Position numbers and translations under genes: made by a program. This document shows positions 35,893-44,802 of a stretch of 64,000 bases of DNA, one piece after another. The notes under the pieces were generated by a model that saw nothing but the letters and a program-made list of their open reading frames with translations, was not told the origin of the DNA and searched no databases. The stretch is from Williamsia herbipolensis. Lineage in GTDB: Bacteria > Actinomycetota > Actinomycetes > Mycobacteriales > Mycobacteriaceae. The stretch is from contig NZ_JXYP01000005.1 of NCBI RefSeq assembly GCF_000964005.1, positions 54,969 through 118,968 of the forward strand, given 5' to 3'. Numbering within the stretch: the stretch's first letter is position 1; every line of letters begins with the position of its first letter.

Positions 35893-37053
35893 TCACCGTC
35901 CTACGCGCGGCGCGATCTTGTGGAAGGACGACAGCGCGAGATCCACGCCGGTGCGGACCGCGCCGGCCGCCGTTCCGTTGGACAACACGAGACCGGCCCC
36001 GAGCTTCTCGACATGGTCCCATCCGCCCGAGCCGATCAGGGTCGCCGCGACGCGACGCACCCGGAGCAGGTCGCCACCGGCCCACACGGGGTCGGAGTCG
36101 GCGAGGTGGTGGATGTCGGTGAGCTTGTTGACCGGCAACGCCGGTCCGCTCTCCACGGATCGTTCGACCGCCTCGGTCACGGTGAGCAGGCCGCCGGGCG
36201 GGTCGGGCACGATCGACCGGATGCGGTCCTCGGAGGCGTACATCGGGTAGTCCAGCGACGCGACGAGGTCGGCGGTCAGGCCGGTCGGGACGGGCACCAG
36301 CGAACTGCTGACGAGCGACGCCAACCCGGTGCCGAATCCGCGCAGCGGCAACGGGATACGACGCCTGTGCGCCGCGGCCAGGTAGGCGAACAGCAGCTCG
36401 CGGTAGCTCGACTTGTTGGCCCCGGCGACGTCGTAGTCGCCGGCGGGCAGGGTGTCGGGATCGGCTGCGGCGACGAGGTAGTAGCAGATGTCGCGGACCG
36501 AGATCGGGTCCATCTTGTTGTCGGCCCAGGCCGGCAGCGGGATGACCGGCAGGCGGTCGGCGAGGTAGCGGACGAGCTCGAAGGAGGTCGACCCGGCGCC
36601 GACCACGACCGCCGCGCGCAGCCACACCAGTTCCGGACCGTCGTCGACGCGCAGATGATCGGCGACCTCGGCGCGGCTCTCGAGGTGCTCGGAGAGCTTC
36701 TCGCCGTCGGGTACGAATCCGCCGAGGTAGACGATGCGCGAGACGCCGGCGTCGCGAGCGGCCTCGGCGACGTTGCGGGCCGACGCGTTGTCGGTGCTGC
36801 GGAAATCGGACTGTCCGATCGCGTGGACGAGGTAGTAGACGACGTCGACGTGGCCGATGGCGCCGAAGGCGGTGGCCGCGGCGGTCCGGTCGGTGGCGTC
36901 GAGGGCGACGGGCAACACGTCGTCGTACCAGCCGAACGCGGCGAGGCCGTCGGGCTTACGGGACGCCGCGACCACCTCGTGCCCAGCGGAGAGCAGTTCG
37001 GTGATCAGTCGTGACCCCACGTAGCCGGTTGCACCGGTGACCAGTACTCGCAT
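35893..37053 (-). CDS. NAD(P)-binding epimerase/NmrA-like protein
   Basis: Protein of 386 aa. N-terminal Rossmann motif VTGATGYVGSRLI at residues 5-17, YYLVHAIG in place of the YxxxK catalytic motif, and IVYLGGFVPDGEKLSEHLESR, typical of the extended atypical SDR/NmrA-like group common in actinobacteria. The C-terminal 100 residues (GDLLRVRRVAATLIGSGGWDHVEKLGAG) are an additional conserved tail. Substrate unknown. Probably co-transcribed with the CPBP protease. Confidence 0.85.
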   Translation of the reverse strand: MRVLVTGATGYVGSRLITELLSAGHEVVAASRKPDGLAAFGWYDDVLPVALDATDRTAAATAFGAIGHVDVVYYLVHAIGQSDFRSTDNASARNVAEAARDAGVSRIVYLGGFVPDGEKLSEHLESRAEVADHLRVDDGPELVWLRAAVVVGAGSTSFELVRYLADRLPVIPLPAWADNKMDPISVRDICYYLVAAADPDTLPAGDYDVAGANKSSYRELLFAYLAAAHRRRIPLPLRGFGTGLASLVSSSLVPVPTGLTADLVASLDYPMYASEDRIRSIVPDPPGGLLTVTEAVERSVESGPALPVNKLTDIHHLADSDPVWAGGDLLRVRRVAATLIGSGGWDHVEKLGAGLVLSNGTAAGAVRTGVDLALSSFHKIAPRVGR

Positions 37054-37149
37054 GCCTCCACGGTACGGACCGGTACGTCCGGATCCAGTGTGAGATACCG
37101 CTCCGCCTGAAGCGGAATGTTCGCGGTGAGGGTGGGGGTGACGTGCGGT

Positions 37150-38214
37150 TCAGAGCCAGTCGCGGCGTTTGAACAAGACGTAGAGGACCACCATCGCGGT
37201 CAGCAGCAGCACGACACTCGTGACGAAACCGGCGGTGTGCTCGAAACCGGGGAAGGGCACGTTCTGGCCGTAGAAACCGGTGATGGCCGTCGGCACGGCG
37301 ATGATCGCCGCCCACCCGGTGAGCTTCTTCATCACCGTGTTCAGCCGCGCGTCCTGCAGCGACAGGTTCGTCTCGAACACGGTGGTCACCATGTCGCGCA
37401 GCGATTCGGTCCACTCCGTGGCCCGCAGCACGTGGTCGTAGAGGTCGGTGAACTCGGCGTCGAGCCGGTCGGACGAGCCGAGGGCGTCGCGCCGGCGCTG
37501 GATCAGCGACACCACCTCCCGCATGGGCAACACCACCCGGCGCAGCGCGACCAGGTTCTTGCGCAGCAGGTAGGTGCGACGTTGCAGCGATCGCGACCCC
37601 GTCGAGTCGTCGAACAACATGCTCTCGAGATCCTCGATCGCGTCGTCGAGTTGCTGCACGGCCTCGAAGTGACCGTCGACGACGACGTCGAGGAGTCCGT
37701 GCAGCAGCGACCCGACCCCGCGCTCGAGACCCCCGATCTCGTCCCACCGCGCCACCACGTCGTCCATGTCGAACACCGCCGAACGATCGTCGGCCGCATC
37801 GCGTCCCGCGGTGAGACGGACGGTGATGAGCGCGTTGCCGACGAGGAACATCGAGATCCGTTGCACCTTCAGTGCGTTCTCGGCGAACTCGACGTCGAGC
37901 TCGGAGTCCGGCGCGGCGGCCGCGCCGTCGAACGCCACCGCGTACACGGTGATGAACGTGTGGTGCGCGTAGCCGGTGGCCTTGACCCGCTCCGAGGCCG
38001 CGAGGGCATCCTCGACCGCCCAGCGGTTGAGGTCGAGTTCATCGGCGAGCGCGCTCAGGGTCTCGTGGGACGGGTCGACGAGGTCGGCCCAGATCATCGT
38101 CGAGGGGTCGTCGATGCAGTCCGACACCTTCGCCAACTCGAAACCGTCGACGGGCTCGCCGTCGCGCCAGATCTGTCCGCGTACCTGCGGTCCGCTCGTA
38201 CCGTTGTCGACCAC
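37150..38214 (-). CDS. corA: CorA-type magnesium/cobalt transporter
   Basis: About 354 aa from the GTG at 38214; an ATG at 38325 inside ddl would add 37 residues of Pro-rich sequence. Cytoplasmic N-terminal funnel domain, a long stalk helix (residues ~190-290) and two C-terminal membrane helices. The pore signature reads YGQNVPFPGFE instead of the classical YGMN, a variant I know from other actinobacterial CorA-like proteins. The C-terminus KRRDWL is typical. Just downstream of ddl, 8 nt from its stop. Confidence 0.9.
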   Translation of the reverse strand: MVDNGTSGPQVRGQIWRDGEPVDGFELAKVSDCIDDPSTMIWADLVDPSHETLSALADELDLNRWAVEDALAASERVKATGYAHHTFITVYAVAFDGAAAAPDSELDVEFAENALKVQRISMFLVGNALITVRLTAGRDAADDRSAVFDMDDVVARWDEIGGLERGVGSLLHGLLDVVVDGHFEAVQQLDDAIEDLESMLFDDSTGSRSLQRRTYLLRKNLVALRRVVLPMREVVSLIQRRRDALGSSDRLDAEFTDLYDHVLRATEWTESLRDMVTTVFETNLSLQDARLNTVMKKLTGWAAIIAVPTAITGFYGQNVPFPGFEHTAGFVTSVVLLLTAMVVLYVLFKRRDWL

Positions 38215-38222
38215 GTGCGGCG

Positions 38223-39317
38223 TCAGTGGGAGGTCGAGAAACCGGACCGACGGCGGTGGCGGGCCAGCGCCAGGTCGACCAGTCGGTCGATGAGGTCCCG
38301 GTACGGCAGGTCGGTCGCCTCCCACATCTTCGGGTACATCGACGACGGTGTGAAACCGGGAATCGTGTTGACCTCGTTGAGAAGCCAGCCGCGCCCGTCC
38401 TCCTCGTAGAAGAAGTCGGCGCGCGCCATCCCCGAGCAGCGCATCGCGGTGAACGCCGAGACGGCCAGAGCGCGGACCTCCGCGATCTCGTCGTCGGTCA
38501 GCTTCGCCGGGATCTGCAGTCCCGCAGTGCCGTTGAGGTACTTGTCGGCGTAGTCGTAGAACTCCGCACCGGGGAGCACCTCGCCGGGAAGCGATGCCTC
38601 GGGTGCTTCGTTGCCCAGCACCGCGACCTCGATCTCCCGTCCGGTGACGGCCTCCTCGAGGACGACGACCTCGTCGTAGGTCAACGCCAGATCGATCGCC
38701 GCGGTCAGCTCGGCGGCGTCGTGTGCCTTCGAGATCCCCACCGAGGAACCGAGATTGGCGGGCTTGACGAACAGCGGCGCGCCGAGTTCGGCGATCGCGC
38801 GGGCCTCGAGCTCGGCGCGGTCACCGACGCCGTCGCGGTACTCCAGCCACCGGCACTGCGGTATCCCCGCCTGCGCCGTGACGACCTTGGCCATCGCCTT
38901 GTCCATGCACACCGCCGACGACAGCACCCCGCTGCCGACGTAGGGCACACCGGCGAGTTCCAACATGCCCTGCACGGTCCCGTCCTCGCCGTGGGGTCCG
39001 TGCAGCAGCGGCAGCACGACCACCGGGAGATCGCCCTCGCTGACGGCGGCCAGCGGTTGCAGCGCCGTGCCGACCGGCTCGAGGTGATCGGGCAGCGCGC
39101 GCTGCTCGGCCATGGCGGCGATGGCGGCGTCGTTGCGGGTCCAGACCCCTTCGCGGGTGATCCCGACGGGAACGATGTCGAAGCGGTCGCGATCGGCGGC
39201 GGCGAGGACGTGCGCGGCCGTGACACACGACACGTCGTGTTCGGCCGAGACTCCGCCGAACAGGACCACCAGGCGGTGACGATCAGGCGATCCGCCGGTG
39301 GTGGCGGGGGTCAGCAT
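38223..39317 (-). CDS. ddl: D-alanine--D-alanine ligase
   Basis: Protein of 364 aa from MLTPATTGGSPDRHR. ATP-grasp ligase with VLFGGVSAEHDVSC at the N-terminus, HGPHGEDGTVQGMLELAGVP (first D-Ala site), KPANLGSSVGISKA, EEAVTGREIEVAVLG and the metal site ARADFFYEEDG with NEVNTIPGFT. Joins two D-alanines for peptidoglycan precursors. Divergent from murF across 103 nt, so the two consecutive steps of the D-Ala-D-Ala branch share a promoter region. Confidence 0.96.
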   Translation of the reverse strand: MLTPATTGGSPDRHRLVVLFGGVSAEHDVSCVTAAHVLAAADRDRFDIVPVGITREGVWTRNDAAIAAMAEQRALPDHLEPVGTALQPLAAVSEGDLPVVVLPLLHGPHGEDGTVQGMLELAGVPYVGSGVLSSAVCMDKAMAKVVTAQAGIPQCRWLEYRDGVGDRAELEARAIAELGAPLFVKPANLGSSVGISKAHDAAELTAAIDLALTYDEVVVLEEAVTGREIEVAVLGNEAPEASLPGEVLPGAEFYDYADKYLNGTAGLQIPAKLTDDEIAEVRALAVSAFTAMRCSGMARADFFYEEDGRGWLLNEVNTIPGFTPSSMYPKMWEATDLPYRDLIDRLVDLALARHRRRSGFSTSH

Positions 39318-39420
39318 GCCCTCACCATACGGTTGCCCACCCATCGGTCGCGAGAGACGTGCCCGGCACCGGCGAACGGGTTCGGCAGGGGTCAGCGCTG
39401 CCGCGGAGTAGTTTCGATGC

Positions 39421-40752
39421 GTGCAATTCACAGCAACGCAGGTGGCCGCGGCGACCGGTGGTCGCCTGATCGGCCCCGACACGACGGTGTCGGGCGCCGG
39501 CATCGACTCGCGCACCATCACCGCCGGTCAGCTGTTCGTGCCCATCGTGGCCGCACGAGACGGTCACGAGTTCATCGGCACCGCGGTGGCCGCGGGTGCG
39601 AGCGTGACCCTGGCCTCGACCCCGGTCGACGTCCCGGGGGTGACCGTCGTCGAGGTCGACGACACCGCGACGGCGCTCGCCCGCCTCGGCACGGCGGCCC
39701 GTGACCGTGTCACCGGCCCTGTCATCGGCGTCACCGGGTCGGTCGGCAAGACCTCGACGAAGGACCTCCTGGCGCGCGTCCTGTCGACGGGTCTGCGGAC
39801 CGCGGCCAACGAGCGCTCGTTCAACAACGAGCTCGGCCTGCCGCTGACCCTGTTCAACGCCCCCGATGACACCGAGGCCGTCGTGGTGGAGATGGGTGCG
39901 CGCGGTGTCGGCCACATCGCGACACTCTGCGAGATCGCCCATCCGACGATCGGTGTCGTGACCCGGGTCGACGGCGTGCACCTCGAACTGTTCGGCGACA
40001 TCGCCTCGATCGTGCAGGCCAAGGGCGAGCTCATCGCGTCGCTCCCCGACGACGGTCTCGCCGTGCTCAACGCCGATCAGGCGGAGGTGGTGTCGATGGC
40101 GGCACGCACCTCGGCGCGGGTCATCGCCTACGGGTCGGCGCCCACCGCCGATGTCCGCGCCACCGACATCCGTGTCGACGCCGAACTCCGACCCACCTTC
40201 GTGCTGCACACCCCCTGGGGGTCGATCGAGGTGTCGATGCAGGCGCGCGGCCGTCACCAGGTCCACAACGCGCTCGCCGCGGCGGCGGTCGCCGGCGGGA
40301 TCGGGCTCGGTGTCGATCGCATCGCCGAGGGCCTGTCGGGTGCGGCGATCTCCGGTCTGCGCATGGAACTGTCGCGCACCGACTCCGGTGTGCAGATCCT
40401 CAACGACTCCTACAACGCCAACCCGACGTCGATGGTCGCCGCACTGGAGGCGCTGGCCGGGCTGACGGGCAACCGCAAGCTCGCCGTCCTGGGTGTCATG
40501 GCCGAGCTCGGCGGCACCGCGCGCGCCGAACACCTCGCGATCAGCGACCGCGCCGCCGAACTGGGGATCGACGTGATCGCCGTCGACGCGCCGGATTACG
40601 GTCCGCGCGCCACCCACGTCGCCGACATCGACGACGCCGTGCTGGCCCTCGGCGATCTCGGGGACGGGGACGCGGTCCTGGTGAAGGGTAGTCGGGTCGC
40701 CGCGCTCGAAAGGGTGGCGCAGGCCCTGCTCACGACCACGGGCGCGCACTGA
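39421..40752 (+). CDS. murF: UDP-N-acetylmuramoyl-tripeptide--D-Ala-D-Ala ligase
   Basis: Protein of 443 aa beginning at a GTG. N-terminal Mur domain (residues 1-90), then the ATPase P-loop GVTGSVGKTSTKDLL near residues 103-117, the NNELGLPLTL block, NDSYNANPTSM and the C-terminal domain with VLGVMAELG. It adds the dipeptide made by Ddl to the muramoyl-tripeptide. Slightly short for the family. It lies outside any dcw cluster, paired divergently with ddl, so it may be a second MurF or the only one; the window cannot tell. Confidence 0.9.
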   Translation: MQFTATQVAAATGGRLIGPDTTVSGAGIDSRTITAGQLFVPIVAARDGHEFIGTAVAAGASVTLASTPVDVPGVTVVEVDDTATALARLGTAARDRVTGPVIGVTGSVGKTSTKDLLARVLSTGLRTAANERSFNNELGLPLTLFNAPDDTEAVVVEMGARGVGHIATLCEIAHPTIGVVTRVDGVHLELFGDIASIVQAKGELIASLPDDGLAVLNADQAEVVSMAARTSARVIAYGSAPTADVRATDIRVDAELRPTFVLHTPWGSIEVSMQARGRHQVHNALAAAAVAGGIGLGVDRIAEGLSGAAISGLRMELSRTDSGVQILNDSYNANPTSMVAALEALAGLTGNRKLAVLGVMAELGGTARAEHLAISDRAAELGIDVIAVDAPDYGPRATHVADIDDAVLALGDLGDGDAVLVKGSRVAALERVAQALLTTTGAH

Positions 40753-41903
40753 GCGAGACGGCGAACGCCACACCGGCGCTGCGCCTCTCGTCGTCGCTCA
40801 CCGGGATCCGCGGTGTCGCGGCGCTTCTGGTGTGCGCCTCGCACGCGGCCTTCTGGACCGGTCACTACACCGATGACCTGCCGGGTCGGATCCTCGCGCG
40901 CCTCGAGATCGGCGTGCCGATCTTCTTCACGCTGTCGGGGTTCCTGCTGTTCCGCCCGTGGATCTCGGGTCTCGCCCAGGGCGCCGGCTCACCGTCGCTG
41001 CGGCGCTACGCCGATCACCGGGTGCGCCGCATCCTGCCCGCCTACTGGGTCACGGTGCTCGTGGTCTACGCCGTCTACGCCTGGTTCCGCACCGACGACT
41101 CCGAGTTCGGCCGGGGCGTCGGCGGCCTGGTCCGCAACCTCACACTCACCCAGATCTACGGCTTCGGACACCTGCACACCGCACTGACGCAGATGTGGAG
41201 TCTCGCGGTGGAGGTCGTCTTCTACCTCGCGCTGCCCGCCATCGGATGGGTGATCACCGCGATCGTCTGCCGCCGGCGGTGGCGCCCCGACCTGGTGCTG
41301 GTCAGCCTGGTGGCGCTGCTGACGATCTCGCCGCTGTGGGCGCTGGCGACCCACAGCGGGTCGGGCATCGATCCGACGGCGCGGCTGTGGCCACCGGCCT
41401 TCCTCAGCTGGTTCGTCGGTGGGATGATCCTGGCCGTCGCGGTGCAGATGTCGGTGCGCGCCAACCCGACGCTCCTCGTGCTGATCGCGGTGCTGCTCTT
41501 CCAACTCAGCTCCGCCGGTTTCGCCGGCGAACCCACCATCACCCCGACGACGATGTCGGCCACCGTCATCAAGCTCATGCTCTACCTGGGCGCGGCGATG
41601 TGCCTCGTCGGCGCGCTCGTCCTCGGGCCACCGGGCTCGTGGATCGACCGCCTGCTGTCGCGGCCGATGATCGTATGGCTCGGTGAGATCTCCTACGAGT
41701 TCTTCCTCACCCACCTCCTCGTGCTGGAGATCGTGATGGACGTCCTCGACTACCGCACCTTCACCGGGTCGACGGTCGGCGTGTTCGTGGTGACGACGGT
41801 CATCACCGCCCCGATCGCGTGGGCACTGCATCGCGTGACGTCGGTCATCTGGCGTCGTCCCAGCGGTCGAGAGCGCGTCCGATCCGTACCATCGACGGTG
41901 TGA
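40749..41903 (+). CDS. OafA/YrhL-type acyltransferase 3 family protein
   Basis: Integral membrane O-acyltransferase with about ten hydrophobic segments. The conserved first-helix block LSSSLTGIRGVAALLV and catalytic His in CASHAAFW lie upstream of or at the first ATG/GTG/TTG, a GTG at 40830. The frame is open back to 40692 with no such codon, and the only start that keeps helix 1 is the CTG at 40749, overlapping the murF stop as CTGA (384 aa). If 40830 is used the protein has 357 aa. Other motifs: FFTLSGFLLFRPW, RRILPAYW, MWSLAVEVVFYL. Probably acylates peptidoglycan or a surface polysaccharide. Confidence 0.82.
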   Translation: MSETANATPALRLSSSLTGIRGVAALLVCASHAAFWTGHYTDDLPGRILARLEIGVPIFFTLSGFLLFRPWISGLAQGAGSPSLRRYADHRVRRILPAYWVTVLVVYAVYAWFRTDDSEFGRGVGGLVRNLTLTQIYGFGHLHTALTQMWSLAVEVVFYLALPAIGWVITAIVCRRRWRPDLVLVSLVALLTISPLWALATHSGSGIDPTARLWPPAFLSWFVGGMILAVAVQMSVRANPTLLVLIAVLLFQLSSAGFAGEPTITPTTMSATVIKLMLYLGAAMCLVGALVLGPPGSWIDRLLSRPMIVWLGEISYEFFLTHLLVLEIVMDVLDYRTFTGSTVGVFVVTTVITAPIAWALHRVTSVIWRRPSGRERVRSVPSTV

Positions 41904-43150
41904 CCAGCCCCGATCGCGACACCCCGGACCGGCCCGACGCTGCTCGTGCCGACACCCCCGGGGTCGACGCCGCCGCGATCCGACGCTGGTGCGAGCGCTC
42001 GATCATCCCGGGCCCGCATCCCGAACTGTCCGACTCCGCCGCCGTCATCATCGCCTCCGGTCACCTCACCGAACCCGCCCGGGCGATCATGACCCGCCGC
42101 ATGTCCTCCGGTCTCCCGATCCCCACGGCGCACACCGTTCTCGGGGACGGTCGCGGCGGCTTCGGTGAACTGCGCCGGATGCACCGCACCGTCAACGCCA
42201 TCGAGGCCCAGCTCGGCAACCCGATGATCCCGGGCATGGTCGCGCCGGTGCTGCGGAGTCGTCGCAACACGTTCGTGCGTCGGCTCGACGACGCCCGCAA
42301 ATCCCTCGTCAACGGCAAGGGCATCTTCTCGACCAGCATCCGCGGGATCCGGCGCGAACGCCGCGAGGGTGTCCACCTCGAACTCGCCGACCGCGAGCGA
42401 TTGTTCCTGGGACTCACCTACACCCCGACACCCAACGTCGATTCCGGTGGCTACGTCCGTCGCGCCGGAACCGCCGCGATCGACCGGGTCGCCGGGATGG
42501 TCGGATCCGCCGCTGCGCGAGCAGGACTCGAGCGCGGACATCGATGGGTCGCCGAGCTCGTCGGGGACACCGACACCTTCACCACCTCCGAGGACGCCCG
42601 CTTCGTCGACGGCTACGAGACGATCCTGTTCGCCGCCGGTTCGTTCTACGACCGGGTGATGCGTTGTCCGGCATGGCATTCCGAACACTTCGAGATCCAG
42701 CGCACCGCTGTCGACCTGCACGCCGAACTCGCCGACATCGCCGCCGACGTGATCGCATTGCGCACCATCCGCATCGATCTCGACGCCAGTCGGCGCGCGG
42801 CCGGGTTCGACGCCGACTTCACCTCGCACATCGACGGACGCGAGGGCGCGCTGCGGCCGGTGTGGGGTGAACTCGTCGAGCGGGTCGCCGCACTGGCGTC
42901 GGTGGCCGAGGTGGTCGAGTCGGCGGCGGTGGAGCTGAGGGTGCTCGCGGAGTTCGCGCACACCGCCACCATCGACGACCGCATCGACCGTCTCGTCGCC
43001 CGCTCGGGTGACCGCGAGATCTCCGCCGACAACACCAAGCGACTCACCGAGCAGGTGCGCTCCGGCGAGGAACAGCTGCGCATCTACCGGGATGTGTTGC
43101 AGGGCAACATCCTCCGCCTGTCCTCGACCGACGGGCCCAAGCCCCGCTGA
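41900..43150 (+). CDS. Unrecognised 416-aa soluble protein
   Basis: Starts at a GTG overlapping the acyltransferase stop (GTGA at 41900). No domain recognised. The composition is soluble, alpha-helical and Arg/Asp-rich with no membrane segment; residues ~330-410 look coiled-coil-forming (VAEVVESAAVELRVLAEFAH, LTEQVRSGEEQLRIYRDVLQ). There is a possible nucleic-acid or phosphate-binding basic patch (RSRRNTFVRRLDDARKS). Translational coupling to a cell-wall acyltransferase suggests, but does not prove, an envelope-related role. Confidence 0.75.
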   Translation: MTSPDRDTPDRPDAARADTPGVDAAAIRRWCERSIIPGPHPELSDSAAVIIASGHLTEPARAIMTRRMSSGLPIPTAHTVLGDGRGGFGELRRMHRTVNAIEAQLGNPMIPGMVAPVLRSRRNTFVRRLDDARKSLVNGKGIFSTSIRGIRRERREGVHLELADRERLFLGLTYTPTPNVDSGGYVRRAGTAAIDRVAGMVGSAAARAGLERGHRWVAELVGDTDTFTTSEDARFVDGYETILFAAGSFYDRVMRCPAWHSEHFEIQRTAVDLHAELADIAADVIALRTIRIDLDASRRAAGFDADFTSHIDGREGALRPVWGELVERVAALASVAEVVESAAVELRVLAEFAHTATIDDRIDRLVARSGDREISADNTKRLTEQVRSGEEQLRIYRDVLQGNILRLSSTDGPKPR

Positions 43151-43171
43151 CCCTCGGGCACCCCACCCCGT

Positions 43172-43300
43172 CAGTTGGGCACGTAATCCCGTCAGTTGGG
43201 CACGTAACTCCCGCAGTTGGGCAGTTGGCCGAGCACGTGGGGCGCGGGTGCCCAACTGCGGTCGTTACGTGCCCAACTGCGGTCGTTACGTGCCCAACTG
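43172..43300. repeat. Intergenic cluster of direct and inverted 16-mers
   Basis: The unit CAGTTGGGCACGTAAY occurs at 43172-43187 and 43193-43208, with a partial copy at 43214. It recurs in inverted orientation as partial at about 43246 and full copies ending at 43279 and 43300 (GTTACGTGCCCAACTG). The cluster fills the space between convergent stops at 43150 and 43306 and can fold into one long cruciform or several alternative hairpins. Confidence 0.8.
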
Positions 43301-43305
43301 GCGTG

Positions 43306-44694
43306 TCAGGAGCCGGTGACACCGATCTGGTGGGAGATCCACGGCAGGGTGTCCTGGAGCGCGCCCGCGGCGAATTGCCATGAGTGTCGGCCGGGTCGGG
43401 TGTCGATGGTGCAGGTGATGTCGACCTTGCGGTTGTCGGCGCACAACGCCGCCGCGGCCTGCGATTGATCGTTGGTCCCCCCGTCACCGCGTCCGCCGAG
43501 ACCGGCACCCGCGCCGCCCTGCTGCCCGCCGGGGGGATGCTTCCCGCCGCCGTGGAAGGCATGGTTGCCGCGCCACCGCGGCATCCCTTTCTGGTCGGCC
43601 TCCTCGTACCGTGCCGAGACCCCGACGTACGGCCCGTGACGCGCCATCACCGTCGCCGGGTCGAACGACGCTGCCGCCGAGGCGTTCCCGCCGAAGAGTC
43701 GCTGCACGCTCTGGGCCGCGGTCCCTGCCACAGGCGCCGCGTCACCCGCGATGTCGACATAGCTCGAGAAGAGATGGGGGTGCATCACGGTCAGATCGAC
43801 CGAGCACGTACCACCCATCGACCATCCGACGATGCCCCACTGCGCCGCCGTCGACGCGGTGTGGAACTGCGAGATCACGGCCGGGCGGACCTCGTCGGTC
43901 AGATGGGTCGCGACGTTGCCGCGTGGACCGTTCACACACTCGGTGTCGTTGTTGAACGAGCCCCCGGCGTCGACGAACGCGAGCACCGGTGCCTCACCGC
44001 CGTGCTTCGCCGCGTAGGTGTCGGCGATCGAGATGGCGTCGCCGGTGCGGATCCAGTCCGACGGGGTGTTGAACTCGCCGGCGATCATCATCACCACGGG
44101 CAAGGCGGGCGGAGTCGCTCCGCGGAACCACGCGGGCGGCAGGTAGACGTACTCGGTGCGATGCGCGAAGTGGCTGATCGAGTCGGTGGTCGTCATCGGG
44201 ACGACCGCACCCTTCGTGCGCGTGGTGGAGCGCAGTGACGGCAGGGCGGACGCCGACACCTGATCGGGCAGTGGTCCGGCGGTGATCGCACCCCAGGCGG
44301 CCGACAGCGTCGGGTAGTAGCCCACCCACTGGTTGAGGATGACCGAGGTCGTGAGGACGGTCAGCAGCACCGCCACCAGCGTCACGCCACGTCGCCACCA
44401 CCGCGCGGTCGTGAAACCCAGGACGAGTACCGCGAGCGCACCGATGCTCAGGCCCACCCACACCCACAGCTGCCAGGGGGCGGGGTCGGTCGCGAGGCCC
44501 TCGGAGTCGAAATAGAGGTGCACGGCCCACGCGCCGCCCACGGCAACGACGACGGCGATCGGGAACCAGAGGAGGCGCCAGCGGCGGGTCCTCCATCCGA
44601 CGGCGACGACGAGGACGACGGCGGCGAGAATCTGCAGCGTGAGCGGGAACCACCCGTCGAGCAGGGACACACCCTGGTGTGGCGACACAGGCAC
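43306..44694 (-). CDS. Membrane-anchored putative esterase (antigen-85-like fold)
   Basis: Protein of 462 aa: four N-terminal membrane helices (within residues 10-130) followed by an extracytoplasmic alpha/beta hydrolase domain. The nucleophile elbow is GWSMGGTCS, with MMIAGEFNTPSDW and AFVDAGGSFNNDTECVNG before it and PGRHSWQFAAGAL carrying the presumed catalytic His near the C-terminus. The domain belongs to the putative esterase family that includes mycolyltransferases. A Gly/Gln-rich insert (residues ~385-415) is unusual. May act on cell-envelope lipids. Confidence 0.85.
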   Translation of the reverse strand: MPVSPHQGVSLLDGWFPLTLQILAAVVLVVAVGWRTRRWRLLWFPIAVVVAVGGAWAVHLYFDSEGLATDPAPWQLWVWVGLSIGALAVLVLGFTTARWWRRGVTLVAVLLTVLTTSVILNQWVGYYPTLSAAWGAITAGPLPDQVSASALPSLRSTTRTKGAVVPMTTTDSISHFAHRTEYVYLPPAWFRGATPPALPVVMMIAGEFNTPSDWIRTGDAISIADTYAAKHGGEAPVLAFVDAGGSFNNDTECVNGPRGNVATHLTDEVRPAVISQFHTASTAAQWGIVGWSMGGTCSVDLTVMHPHLFSSYVDIAGDAAPVAGTAAQSVQRLFGGNASAAASFDPATVMARHGPYVGVSARYEEADQKGMPRWRGNHAFHGGGKHPPGGQQGGAGAGLGGRGDGGTNDQSQAAAALCADNRKVDITCTIDTRPGRHSWQFAAGALQDTLPWISHQIGVTGS

Positions 44695-44802
44695 GACACC
44701 GATTGTGCCCGCGTAATCGATTGCAGGACTGTGAGTTTCCTGGGAACCGAAAGCGGACGGAACGGCGGAAAACGGACGAAGCGGCGAGTGTGGAGCAGGG
44801 GT

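Noticed and set aside
37150..38325. CorA start at the ATG at 38325
   Set aside because: It would overlap ddl by about 100 nt and add a Pro/Gly-rich stretch not expected in CorA; the GTG at 38214 is preferred, though not proven.
39322..40773. 483-aa minus-strand open frame over murF
   Set aside because: Antisense to a gene with intact Mur ligase motifs; no recognisable protein features.
43172..43300. CRISPR array
   Set aside because: Repeat spacing is irregular, the copies are partly inverted and there are only about six units with no spacers of constant length and no cas genes.
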